NCBI RefSeq assembly: GCF_900236475.1
Contig: NZ_LT963352.1
Span: 6,638,001-6,702,000, forward strand
From: Streptomyces chartreusis NRRL 3882
GTDB taxonomy: Bacteria > Actinomycetota > Actinomycetes > Streptomycetales > Streptomycetaceae
Direction of reading: 5' to 3'
Length of the DNA stretch: 64,000 nt
In this document: positions 32,789 to 41,196 of the stretch, piece by piece
Numbering within the stretch: the stretch's first letter is position 1
Layout of the letters: every line of letters begins with the position of its first letter
Made by a program: the position numbers and the translations under genes
The notes under the pieces: generated by a model
The model's database searches: none
What the model was told of the DNA's origin: nothing
The model's input: only the letters and a program-made list of their open reading frames with translations

Positions 32789-34612
32789 ATGGTGGCGAAG
32801 AAGACCGCCGTACAGCAGCCGGCGTCCGGCAGGTCCGCGGAGGCCTCCGGCGGTGCGGCCAAGGACGTGGGCGGGAAGAAGACCACGCAGGGGGGCTCGG
32901 CGGGGCGGGCGGCGAAGGGGGCGGCCGGGAAGGCGACGGAGGGGACGAAGGCGGCTGTCAAGAAGACGAAGGCGGCCGTCGAGAAGGTGGCGGCCAAGAC
33001 GGCTGTGGCCGAGGAAGCGGTGGCCAAGGCCGGGAAGGCTGTGACCAGGAAGGCCGCGCCGAAGAAGGCCGCGGCCAGGGCTCCGGCGGAGGGGGCGGCG
33101 GCCAGGGCTCCTGCGGAGGCGGCGGCCAAGAGCCCGGCGGCGAGGAAGACGGCAGCCGGGAAGGCGACGGCCGGGAAGACGACGGCCAGGACCGCGGCCG
33201 GGAATGCCCCGGCCAAGGAGGCGGTGGCAAAGGAGACGGCGGCCAAGGTCGCGGGCGAGAGGGCCCCGGCCAGGAAGGCGGCGGCCAAGGCCGCGGGTGA
33301 GAGGGCCCCGGCCAGGAAGGCCCCGACCACGAAGCCGTCGGCAAAGGAGGCGGCGGCCAAGAAGGCGGCGACCAGGAAAGCGGCGGCCGAGAAGGCGGCG
33401 GTCAAGAAGACGGCGGCCAAGGCCGCGGGGGAGAGGGCCCCGGCCAAGGAGGCGGCGGCCGAGAAGGCGGCGGTCAAGAAGACGGCGGCCAAGGCCGCGG
33501 GTGAAGGGGCCCCCGCCAAGGAGGCGGCGGCCAAGAAAGCGGCGGCCAAGGTCGCGGGCGAGAGGGCCTCGGCCGAGAGGGCCCCGGCCATGGAGACGGC
33601 GGCCAAGAAGGCGGCGACCAGGAAAGCGGCGGCAGAGAAGGCGGCGGTCAAGAAGGCGGCGGCCAAAGCCCCGGCCGAGAAGGCAGCGGCCCTGGAGACG
33701 GCGGCCGAGAAGACAGCGGCCATGGAGACGGCGGCCAAGGTCGCGGGCGAGAGGGCCTCGGCCGACGAGGCGGCGGCCAAGGAGACGGCGGCCAACAAGG
33801 CGGCGGCGAAGGAGACGGAAGCCAAGGTCGCGGGCGATAGGGCCCCGGCCACGGAAGCGGTGGCCAAAGAAGCTGCTGTCCAGGGGACGGCGGCAAAGAA
33901 GGCCGCGGTCAAGAGGGCGAAGGCCGCCAAGGCCGGGGCCGCTGGGAAGGCCGGCGTCGGGAAGAAGGGCGTCGAGGCCGAGGGCGTTCGCGCCGGAGGC
34001 GAGAGCACCACCACGAAGGGCGCTGTCGGGAAGGGCGCGGCCCGGACCGGCGCGGTCACACAGGACACGGCCGGGAGCAACACGGCCAAGAAGGCGGGTG
34101 CGGCCGAGGCCGCGCAGCAGACGGGAGCGACGACCGTGGGTGCGAAGAAGACTCCTGGTACGGCGACGGCGGCCAAGACCGCGGTTCCGAAGGCACGGGC
34201 GGCAGCGGCGGAGCCCGGTGAGCTCGCGGTTCGCCCGGGCGAGGACCCCTGGACGGAGGCGGAGGTCGAGGAGGCGCGTGCCGAGCTGACGTCCGAGGAG
34301 ATCCGGCTGCGTGAGGAGATCACGTCGTCGGAGCGGTCGCTCGCCGGTCTGATGCGGGACTCCGGGGACGGCGCGGGCGACGACCAGGCGGACACCGGGA
34401 CCAAGAACATCACCCGCGAGCACGAGCTGGCCCTGGCCGCCAACGCGCGCGAGATGCTCGTCCAGACCGAGCGCGCCCTGGAGCGCCTGCACGCGGGCAC
34501 CTACGGCCTGTGCGAGAACTGCGGCAACCCCATCGGCAAGGCCCGCATGCAGGCCTTCCCGCGGGCCACCCTGTGCGTGGAGTGCAAGCAGAAGCAGGAA
34601 CGCCGGTACTGA
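32789..34612 (+). CDS. ddbA: Histone H1-like / DksA-like two-part nucleoid protein
   Basis: The 607-residue protein has two parts. Residues 1 to about 490 are a Lys/Ala-rich, low-complexity tail of repeated KKAAAKAAGERAPAKEA-like units with almost no aromatic residues, resembling eukaryotic histone H1 tails and HU-extension repeats. The C-terminal about 110 residues are a DksA/TraR-type coiled coil and a C4 zinc finger (Cys575, Cys578, Cys596, Cys599). The tail should bind DNA; the C-terminal part may act on RNA polymerase. I recall a S. coelicolor protein of this build described as a bifunctional histone-like DksA homologue (DdbA); the symbol is used on that basis. The ATG has GAAGGGG 8 nt upstream. 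The repeat tail is likely to vary in length between strains. Confidence 0.85.
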   Translation: MVAKKTAVQQPASGRSAEASGGAAKDVGGKKTTQGGSAGRAAKGAAGKATEGTKAAVKKTKAAVEKVAAKTAVAEEAVAKAGKAVTRKAAPKKAAARAPAEGAAARAPAEAAAKSPAARKTAAGKATAGKTTARTAAGNAPAKEAVAKETAAKVAGERAPARKAAAKAAGERAPARKAPTTKPSAKEAAAKKAATRKAAAEKAAVKKTAAKAAGERAPAKEAAAEKAAVKKTAAKAAGEGAPAKEAAAKKAAAKVAGERASAERAPAMETAAKKAATRKAAAEKAAVKKAAAKAPAEKAAALETAAEKTAAMETAAKVAGERASADEAAAKETAANKAAAKETEAKVAGDRAPATEAVAKEAAVQGTAAKKAAVKRAKAAKAGAAGKAGVGKKGVEAEGVRAGGESTTTKGAVGKGAARTGAVTQDTAGSNTAKKAGAAEAAQQTGATTVGAKKTPGTATAAKTAVPKARAAAAEPGELAVRPGEDPWTEAEVEEARAELTSEEIRLREEITSSERSLAGLMRDSGDGAGDDQADTGTKNITREHELALAANAREMLVQTERALERLHAGTYGLCENCGNPIGKARMQAFPRATLCVECKQKQERRY

Positions 34613-34701
34613 CCGGCCGCCGAATGCCTCCTGAGCACGTGGGACGCCCGGGGTGTGCCGTACCCTCGTCCTCAGTCAGGCACCTAGGTTGAGGGACTCA
34701 C

Positions 34702-35328
34702 GTGGCAGAGGCGGAGCGCATCATCGGTACGCCGGACACACCGGACGCGACCGGCAACGGCCGGGGGCGGCCCGGCGAGGACGCGGCGCCGGGCGGGCGC
34801 GCCGACTCCGAGGGCACCCAGGCCCCGGCCGGGCGGCCCCGGGGCAAGCGCCGGATCGCGGTCCTGTTCGCGGTCGCCACGTTCGCGTACGCCCTCGACC
34901 TGATCAGCAAGATGATCGTGGTGGCCAAGCTGGAGCACCACCCGCCCATCGAGATCATCGGGGACTGGCTGAAGTTCGAGGCGATCCGCAACGCGGGCGC
35001 CGCGTTCGGCTTCGGCGAGGCCTTCACGGTGATCTTCACCATGATCGCGGCGGCGGTGATCGTGGTGATCGCCCGGCTCGCCCGCAAGCTCTACAGCCTG
35101 CCCTGGGCGATCGCGCTCGGCCTGCTGCTCGGCGGTGCGCTGGGCAACCTCACCGACCGGATCTTCCGGGCGCCGGGCGTCTTCGAGGGCGCGGTCGTGG
35201 ACTTCATCGCGCCCAAGCACTTCGCCGTGTTCAACCTGGCCGACTCGGCGATCGTGTGCGGCGGCATCCTGATCGTGCTGCTGTCGTTCAAGGGGCTCGA
35301 CCCCGACGGGACCGTCCACAAGGACTGA
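34702..35328 (+). CDS. lspA: Lipoprotein signal peptidase (signal peptidase II)
   Basis: This 208-residue LspA removes the signal peptide from prolipoproteins. A 50-residue hydrophilic N-terminal extension, common in actinobacteria, precedes four helices. The catalytic aspartates are Asp152 (GNLTDRI) and Asp181 (FNLADSAI). The NAGAAFGFG block lies at 97-105. The GTG start lies 89 nt after the DksA-like gene. A TAGGTT (34687-34692) about 9 nt before the GTG could be a -10 of its own promoter. The rluD gene follows by 76 nt. Confidence 0.96.
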   Translation: MAEAERIIGTPDTPDATGNGRGRPGEDAAPGGRADSEGTQAPAGRPRGKRRIAVLFAVATFAYALDLISKMIVVAKLEHHPPIEIIGDWLKFEAIRNAGAAFGFGEAFTVIFTMIAAAVIVVIARLARKLYSLPWAIALGLLLGGALGNLTDRIFRAPGVFEGAVVDFIAPKHFAVFNLADSAIVCGGILIVLLSFKGLDPDGTVHKD

Positions 35329-35404
35329 GCCCGTCAAGGGCCCCGCGCGGAGTTGTCCACAGGCTCCGTACGGAGCTGTCGGACCCGTCCGGCATACTCG
35401 ACGG

Positions 35405-36349
35405 GTGAGCACGATTCCCGAGATCCGTACCCTGCCCGTGCCCGACGGACTGGAGGGCGAGCGCGTCGACGCCGCCATCTCCCGCATGTTCGGCTTCTCC
35501 CGGACCAAGGCGGCCGAGCTCGCCGCCGCGGGGAAGGTCACGGTCGACGGATCGGTGGTCGGCAAGTCCGAGCGGGTGCACGGCGGCGCCTGGCTGGAGG
35601 TCGAGATGCCGCAGGCGCCCGCGCCGGTGCAGGTGGTGGCCGAGCCGGTCGAGGGCATGGAGATCGTGCATGACGACGATGACGTGGTCGTGATCGTCAA
35701 GCCGGTGGGCGTGGCCGCGCACCCGTCGCCGGGCTGGACCGGCCCGACCGTCATCGGGGGCCTGGCCGCCGCCGGGTACCGGATCTCGACCTCGGGGGCC
35801 GCGGAGCGCCAGGGCATCGTGCACCGGCTCGACGTCGGCACGTCCGGTCTGATGGTGGTCGCCAAGTCGGAGTACGCGTACACGTCCCTGAAGCGCCAGT
35901 TCAAGGAGCGCACGGTCGACAAGCGGTACCACACGCTCGTCCAGGGCCACCCCGACCCGACCAGCGGCACCATCGACGCGCCCATCGGCCGCCACCCGCA
36001 GCACGACTACAAGTGGGCCGTCACCGCCGAGGGCAAGCCGTCCGTCACGCACTACGACCTGATCGAGGCCTTCCGGGCGGCGTCCCTGCTGGACGTGAAG
36101 CTGGAGACCGGCCGCACGCACCAGATCCGCGTCCACATGGCCGCCCACCGGCACCCCTGCGTCGGCGACCTGACGTACGGCGCCGACCCGACGCTCGCCA
36201 AGCGGCTCGGTCTGACCCGCCAGTGGCTGCACGCGGTGCGGCTCGGCTTCGAGCACCCCGGGGACGGGCAGTGGGCGGAGTTCTCCTGCGAGTACCCGGA
36301 GGACCTCCAGAAGGCGCTGGACCAGGTCCGGGAGGAGACGTACGCATGA
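35405..36349 (+). CDS. RluA-family 23S rRNA pseudouridine synthase
   Basis: This 314-residue protein has an N-terminal S4 RNA-binding domain (about 18-75) and the RluA catalytic domain. The catalytic Asp143 is in GIVHRLDVGTSG, with KRYHTLVQG and ETGRTHQIRVH as further family blocks. It most likely isomerises uridines in helix 69 of 23S rRNA, like RluD, though the exact target cannot be read from sequence. The GTG start lies downstream of lspA, an adjacency widely conserved in Gram-positives. Its stop overlaps the start of the following acetyltransferase gene. Confidence 0.93.
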   Translation: MSTIPEIRTLPVPDGLEGERVDAAISRMFGFSRTKAAELAAAGKVTVDGSVVGKSERVHGGAWLEVEMPQAPAPVQVVAEPVEGMEIVHDDDDVVVIVKPVGVAAHPSPGWTGPTVIGGLAAAGYRISTSGAAERQGIVHRLDVGTSGLMVVAKSEYAYTSLKRQFKERTVDKRYHTLVQGHPDPTSGTIDAPIGRHPQHDYKWAVTAEGKPSVTHYDLIEAFRAASLLDVKLETGRTHQIRVHMAAHRHPCVGDLTYGADPTLAKRLGLTRQWLHAVRLGFEHPGDGQWAEFSCEYPEDLQKALDQVREETYA

Positions 36350-36831
36350 GCGGGACGCCGTCGCCGTCGCTGCCGTACGTGGTGCGGGTCGCCGAGGGCC
36401 CGGCCGACCGTGAGGCGTGCTTCGCGGTGCGCAAGGAGGTGTTCGTCGGCGAGCAGGGCGTGCCGGAGGACATCGAGTACGACGCGTACGACTCGGGGGC
36501 CGTCCATGTGCTGGCGGTCCGGGGGGACGGCGTGCCGCTCGGGACGGGGCGGCTGCTGCTCGGGGAGGCGGCCGTGGCACAGACGGGAGCCGACGCGTCC
36601 GTGGGCTCCCTCGGCCGGCTCGCCGTGGCCGCCCACGCGCGCGGACTCGGTGTCGGCGTCGCCCTGGTGCGGGCCATCGAGGACGCGGCACGCGCGCGTG
36701 GCCTCGCCGCCGTGGACCTGCACGCCCAGACCCACGCGCTGGGCTTCTACGAGCGGCTCGGCTACGAGGCCTACGGGCCGGAGTACTTGGAGGCGGGCAT
36801 TCCGCACCAGGGGATGCGGCGTTCGCTTTAG
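36346..36831 (+). CDS. GNAT-family N-acetyltransferase
   Basis: This 161-residue acetyltransferase has the ElaA/YjcF-like start (VRVAEGPADREACFAVRKEVFVGEQGVP). The acetyl-CoA loop (AHARGLGVGVALV) and a C-terminal AQTHALGFYERLGYEA block follow. The ATG overlaps the pseudouridine synthase stop (ATGA), so the two are translationally coupled. The frame is open upstream inside that gene but not used. Substrate unknown. Confidence 0.92.
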   Translation: MSGTPSPSLPYVVRVAEGPADREACFAVRKEVFVGEQGVPEDIEYDAYDSGAVHVLAVRGDGVPLGTGRLLLGEAAVAQTGADASVGSLGRLAVAAHARGLGVGVALVRAIEDAARARGLAAVDLHAQTHALGFYERLGYEAYGPEYLEAGIPHQGMRRSL

Positions 36832-36926
36832 CCCGTCATGAAGGGTGCCGAAACGGTTTGTCCCGGGAGTTGCGTGGCAGGCTTGAGGTCAGTCGTGTGA
36901 ACGTCTGACCTACCGGAGCGCTGACC

Positions 36927-38513
36927 GTGGATCAGTTGGCCCTGCTTTTCGTGCTGCTGCTCGGGGCCGTGATCAGTGTCCCGGTCGGGGACCGGTTCAG
37001 CGTGCCCGCGCCGGTGCTGATGACGCTCCTGGGCATAGTGCTCGCGCTGCTCGACTTCGTACCGAACGTCGAGATCCCGCCGGACCTGATCCTGCCGCTG
37101 CTGTTGCCGCCGCTGCTGTACGCCGCCGTGCGCCGCACGTCCTGGCGGCAGTTCGCGGCGAACAAGAGACCGATCTTCCTGCTGGCCGTGGCGCTGGTGT
37201 TCGTCACCATGACCTGTGTGGCCGCCGCGGCCAACGCGATCGTGCCGGGGCTGCCGCTGGCCGCGGCGTTCGCACTCGGCGCGCTGGTCGCGCCGCCGGA
37301 CCCGGTCGCGGCGACCGCCGTCGCCGGGCAACTGGGGCTGCCGCGCCGGCTGGTGTCGATCCTGGAGGGCGAGGGGCTGTTCAACGACGTGACGGCCATC
37401 GTCCTGTACCACGTGGCGATCGCCGCCGCCGTCAGCGGGACGTTCTCCCCCTGGAAGGCCGGGCTCGATCTGGTGCTGTCGGCCGTGGTGGCGGTGGCCG
37501 TGGGCCTCGCGCTGGGCTGGGGCGCGAACAAACTGATGGAACTGCTCGGGGACGCGACCCTCCAGATCGGGCTGACCCTGCTGGTGCCGTACGCCTCGTA
37601 CGTCCTGGCCGAGGAGATGCACGGGTCCGGGGTGCTCGCCGTGCTCACCACCGCGCTGTTCCTCGCGGAGTACGGGTCCGATGCCGACGACGTCATGACG
37701 CGGCTGGCCGGGCACACGTTCTGGAACATCGTCGACACGCTCGTCACCGGCGTCGCGTTCGGGCTGGTCGGGCTGGAGCTGCACAACGCGATCCACACGG
37801 CGTCCGGCCGGTGGGGCGAGCTGCTCGGGTGGGCGGCGCTGGTCGTCTGCGTGGTCGTGTTCGTACGGCTGTTGTGGCTGCTGCCGGCGACCTGGCTGAC
37901 GAAGCGGCTGCACGCGCGACGGGACTACGACGAGGACATCCCGGTGAGCTGGCGCGAGACCGTGGTGATGTGGTGGTCCGGGATGCGGGGAGTGGCCTCG
38001 GTGGCGCTGGTGCTGGCCATTCCGCTGGAGACCGACGCGGGCTCGCCGTTCCCCAGCCGGGACGAGATCATCTTCATCGCGTTCGGCGTGATCGTGGTGA
38101 CGCTGGTGGTACAGGGGCTCACGTTGCCGTGGCTGGTGCGGTGGCTGGGGGTGCGCGCCGACACGGATGTCGAGAAGGAGTTCGCGAAGGCGCTGGCGAT
38201 CCGGGCGGCGCAGGCGGCGAAGCGGAGGCTGCGGGAGATCGAGGAGAGCGAGGACATGCCGGAGGAACTGTCCGAGCAGATGCTGCGGCGGGCCTTCGAC
38301 ATCGGGGTGCGGATCAGTCCCGAACTGGCCGAGGACGAGCGGCGGGAGGCGTACCGGGAGCGCGCTCGGCGGGTGAAACGGGTGCGGCGGATCCAGCAGG
38401 AGATGCTGAGTGCGGCGCGGCACGAGGTGCTGGCGGCGCGGAGTGAACCCGGGGCGGATCCCGAGGTGGTGGACCGGGTGCTGCGGCATCTGGACGTGCG
38501 GAGCCTGCGCTGA
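36927..38513 (+). CDS. Na+/H+ antiporter (CPA1 family)
   Basis: This 528-residue protein has about twelve helices in residues 1-400 and a charged cytoplasmic tail of about 125 residues. CPA1 hallmarks are ALVAPPDPVAATA (near 115-127) and GEGLFNDVTAIVLY (near 148-161), where the Asp binds the cation. The family exchanges external protons for cytoplasmic sodium or potassium. The GTG start lies about 95 nt after the acetyltransferase. The tail is Arg/Glu-rich and helical, probably regulatory. Confidence 0.93.
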   Translation: MDQLALLFVLLLGAVISVPVGDRFSVPAPVLMTLLGIVLALLDFVPNVEIPPDLILPLLLPPLLYAAVRRTSWRQFAANKRPIFLLAVALVFVTMTCVAAAANAIVPGLPLAAAFALGALVAPPDPVAATAVAGQLGLPRRLVSILEGEGLFNDVTAIVLYHVAIAAAVSGTFSPWKAGLDLVLSAVVAVAVGLALGWGANKLMELLGDATLQIGLTLLVPYASYVLAEEMHGSGVLAVLTTALFLAEYGSDADDVMTRLAGHTFWNIVDTLVTGVAFGLVGLELHNAIHTASGRWGELLGWAALVVCVVVFVRLLWLLPATWLTKRLHARRDYDEDIPVSWRETVVMWWSGMRGVASVALVLAIPLETDAGSPFPSRDEIIFIAFGVIVVTLVVQGLTLPWLVRWLGVRADTDVEKEFAKALAIRAAQAAKRRLREIEESEDMPEELSEQMLRRAFDIGVRISPELAEDERREAYRERARRVKRVRRIQQEMLSAARHEVLAARSEPGADPEVVDRVLRHLDVRSLR

Positions 38514-38552
38514 GTTCGACCTCGGTGGCTGATGGGTCGTAGGGTCGCTCGT

Positions 38553-39293
38553 ATGGCACGGAACGTAGTAATAAGTGGTGGAGGAACCGGAATTGGGCTC
38601 GCGGCGGCCCGGATGTTCGCCGCGGGTGGGGATCGGGTGCTGCTGCTCGGGCGACGGGCCGAGGTGCTGGAGAAGGCCGAGGTGCCCGGCGCGCTGACCT
38701 GTGCGGCCGATCTCGCCGAGCCGGAGGACGTACGGGGTGTCGCCGCCTTCGTGGAGCGGGAGTTCGGGTCCGTGGACGTGCTCGTGCACAGTGCCGGAGG
38801 CAGCGGACTGCTGGAACCGGACGCCCCGGGTGACGATCCGCTGGACGCCGTCGCGCACACCTGGACCGTGAACTTCCGGCTCAACACCCTGACGGCCGTC
38901 CTGCTCACGGAGGCTCTGAAGCCGCGGCTCGCCGAGCCAGGTGGGCGGGTGCTGTTCCTCAGCTCCATCGCCGCCTACCGGGGGTCCGGGAGCGGGGCGT
39001 ACGCGGCGGCCAAGGCAGGGCTGCATCCGTACGCCCATGATCTGGCCCGGGAGCTGGGGCCGCGCGGCGTCACCGTGAACGTGGTCGCGCCCGGCTACAT
39101 CGAGGACACCGAGTTCTTCGGGGACGCGATGGCCGAGGAGCGGCGGGCGCGGCTCATCGGCGAGACCTCGAACGGGCGGGCCGGGACTCCCGGGGACGTC
39201 GCCGAGACCCTGCACTGGCTGGCCTCGCCGGGCGCCGGGCACATCACCTCCCAGATCATCCAGGTCAACGGCGGCGCCGAGCGCGGTCACTGA
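38553..39293 (+). CDS. Short-chain dehydrogenase/reductase
   Basis: This 246-residue classical SDR has the NAD(P) glycine motif GGGTGIGLA (residues 9-17) and HSAG in place of NNAG. The active-site Ser is in FLSSIAAY, and Tyr/Lys are in YAAAK. The C-terminal block is ITSQIIQVNGGAERG. The ATG at 38553 lies 7 nt after TAGGGT (38540-38545), the spacing of a leaderless transcript with that as -10; an upstream in-frame ATG at 38532 would then lie outside the mRNA. Substrate unknown. Confidence 0.9.
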   Translation: MARNVVISGGGTGIGLAAARMFAAGGDRVLLLGRRAEVLEKAEVPGALTCAADLAEPEDVRGVAAFVEREFGSVDVLVHSAGGSGLLEPDAPGDDPLDAVAHTWTVNFRLNTLTAVLLTEALKPRLAEPGGRVLFLSSIAAYRGSGSGAYAAAKAGLHPYAHDLARELGPRGVTVNVVAPGYIEDTEFFGDAMAEERRARLIGETSNGRAGTPGDVAETLHWLASPGAGHITSQIIQVNGGAERGH

Positions 39294-39303
39294 CCAGAGC
39301 GTC

Positions 39304-39343
39304 AGCAGGAGGGCTGCCCGCGACTGCGGACAGCCCTCCTGCT
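39304..39343. terminator. Bidirectional terminator hairpin
   Basis: An 18-bp inverted repeat with one mismatch (39304-39321 with 39326-39343) and a 4-nt loop, GACT, lies between the convergent SDR and MscS genes. No T-tract. Confidence 0.85.
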
Positions 39344-39365
39344 GTGCGGCCGCCGACCCGTGCCG

Positions 39366-40493
39366 TCAGCGCTCCGGCCGGCTCGAACCGTGGAAGCGGC
39401 GCTGGGGCGGGACGCCGTCCTGGGACGGGCGGTGGCCGTTGCGGGACGCGGCCGGGGGCGTGGCCGCGTCCGCCGTGTTGACGCGGGGCAGGGCGTACGG
39501 GTGCTCGTCGGTCAGCCAGCGGACCATCCGCTCGCGGACCGTGACCCGCACGGTCCAGATGTCGTCCGCGTCCTTGGCGGTCACCAGGGCCCGCACCTGC
39601 ATGGTGTTCGGGGTGGTGTCCGTGACGGACAGGTCGTAGGCGCGGCCGTCCCAGGCCGGGCACTCGCGCAGGATGTCGCGGAGCTTCTCGCGCATGTCGT
39701 CCACGGGGGCCGTGTGGTCGACGTGCCAGAAGACGGTGCCGGTCATCTGGGGCGTGCCGCGCGACCAGTTCTCGAACGGCTTGGACGTGAAGTACGACAC
39801 CGGCATGGTGATCCGCCGCTCGTCCCAGGTGCGCACGGTCAGGAACGTCAGCGTGATCTCCTCGACCGTGCCCCACTCGCCGTCCACGACGACGGTGTCC
39901 CCGATGCGCACCATGTCGCCGAAGGCGATCTGGAACCCCGCGAACATGTTGCTCAGCGTGGACTGCGCGGCGACACCGGCGACGATGCCGAGGATGCCGG
40001 CCGAGGCCAGCAGCGAGGCACCCGCCGCGCGGAACGCCGGGAACGTCAGCAGCATGCTCGCCGCGGCCACCACACCGACGATCGCCGACACCACCCGCAT
40101 GATCAGCGTCACCTGGGTGCGCACCCGCCGGACCCTGGCCGGGTCGCGGTGGGCCCGGGCATGGGCGTACCGGCTGTACGACGTCTCGACGATCGCCGAG
40201 GCGATACGGATCACCAGCCACGCGGTCGACCCGATCAGCACGAGGGTCAGCGCCTGGCCGATGCCCTCGCGGCGGCTCTCCAGCAGCTGCGCCTCGTCGT
40301 ACGACCCTCTCAGCAGGGCCGCGAAGAGCACGAGCTGGTACGGGATGCGGCCACGGCGCAGCAGCCCCCACAGCGGGGTGTCGTGGTGCCGTTCGTCGGC
40401 CTTGCGCAGCAGGAAGTCGGTGGCCCAGCCGATCACCAGCGTGAGCACGACCGAGCCACCGACCACGATCAGCGGTCGCAGGAGGTTCTCCAT
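39366..40493 (-). CDS. MscS-family mechanosensitive ion channel
   Basis: This 375-residue protein has about four to five helices in residues 1-190. The MscS pore helix and following segment read AGILGIVAGVAAQSTLSN (near 164-181), then the beta domain with GDTVVVDGEWGTVEEI. A C-terminal Pro/Arg-rich, disordered tail of about 35 residues ends the protein. MscS channels release osmolytes upon hypo-osmotic shock. The start is an ATG at 40493. The gene runs opposite to its neighbours. Confidence 0.93.
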   Translation of the reverse strand: MENLLRPLIVVGGSVVLTLVIGWATDFLLRKADERHHDTPLWGLLRRGRIPYQLVLFAALLRGSYDEAQLLESRREGIGQALTLVLIGSTAWLVIRIASAIVETSYSRYAHARAHRDPARVRRVRTQVTLIMRVVSAIVGVVAAASMLLTFPAFRAAGASLLASAGILGIVAGVAAQSTLSNMFAGFQIAFGDMVRIGDTVVVDGEWGTVEEITLTFLTVRTWDERRITMPVSYFTSKPFENWSRGTPQMTGTVFWHVDHTAPVDDMREKLRDILRECPAWDGRAYDLSVTDTTPNTMQVRALVTAKDADDIWTVRVTVRERMVRWLTDEHPYALPRVNTADAATPPAASRNGHRPSQDGVPPQRRFHGSSRPER

Positions 40494-40600
40494 GCCCCCG
40501 AACCTAACCGGCTCCCGGGGGGCATGAACATGTGACTTCGGCGGCGTCCTGGGTAGTGCCGCGATCCCGGCCTGTCACACCCGGCTGGCACCATGGCCTC

Positions 40601-41170
40601 ATGAACATCATGCTCTTTCACTCGACCCATGGGCTGCGGCCCGCGGTGCTCCAGGCCGCCGACCGGCTGCGCGCGGCCGGACACGAGGTGTGGACGCCCG
40701 ACCTCTTCGAGGGACGCACGTTCGACACGGTCGAGGAGGGCATGGAGCACAAGGAGAAGATCGGCAAGGAGGAGCTGCTGAAGCGGGCCGTGCTGGCCGC
40801 CGCTCCGTACTCCGAGCGCGGGCTGGTGTACGCCGGGTTCTCGCTCGGCGCCTCCATCGCGCAGACCCTCGCCCTCGGCGACGACAAGGCGCGCGGGCTG
40901 CTGCTCCTGCACGGCACGTCGGACATCGCGCCGGGCGCCACGGCGGACGACCTGCCGGTCCAGTTGCACGTGGCGGAGCCCGACCCGTTCGAGACGGACG
41001 ACTGGCTCAGCGCCTGGTACCTCCAGATGGGCCGCACCGGCGCCGACGTCGAGGTGTACCGGTACGCGGGGGCGGGTCACCTCTACACCGACCCAGACCT
41101 GCCGGACTACGACGAGGAGGCCGCCGAGGCCACCTGGCGGGTGGCGCTCGGCTTCCTCGACAGCTTGTAG
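40601..41170 (+). CDS. Dienelactone hydrolase-like alpha/beta hydrolase
   Basis: This 189-residue alpha/beta hydrolase has the DLH fold (MNIMLFHSTHGLRP...DLFEGRTFDTVEEG). The nucleophile position is Ser81 in GFSLGAS, where classical dienelactone hydrolases have Cys. Acidic residues lie at Glu126/Asp128, and His160 (GAGHLY) completes the likely triad. ATG 40601 was chosen because it gives the family N-terminus; a frame open to 40532 contains no better start. No strong ribosome binding site is seen and the mRNA may be leaderless. Substrate unknown. Confidence 0.88.
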   Translation: MNIMLFHSTHGLRPAVLQAADRLRAAGHEVWTPDLFEGRTFDTVEEGMEHKEKIGKEELLKRAVLAAAPYSERGLVYAGFSLGASIAQTLALGDDKARGLLLLHGTSDIAPGATADDLPVQLHVAEPDPFETDDWLSAWYLQMGRTGADVEVYRYAGAGHLYTDPDLPDYDEEAAEATWRVALGFLDSL

Positions 41171-41196
41171 CCGGTTGGCCGGCCGTTGTCCGGGGC

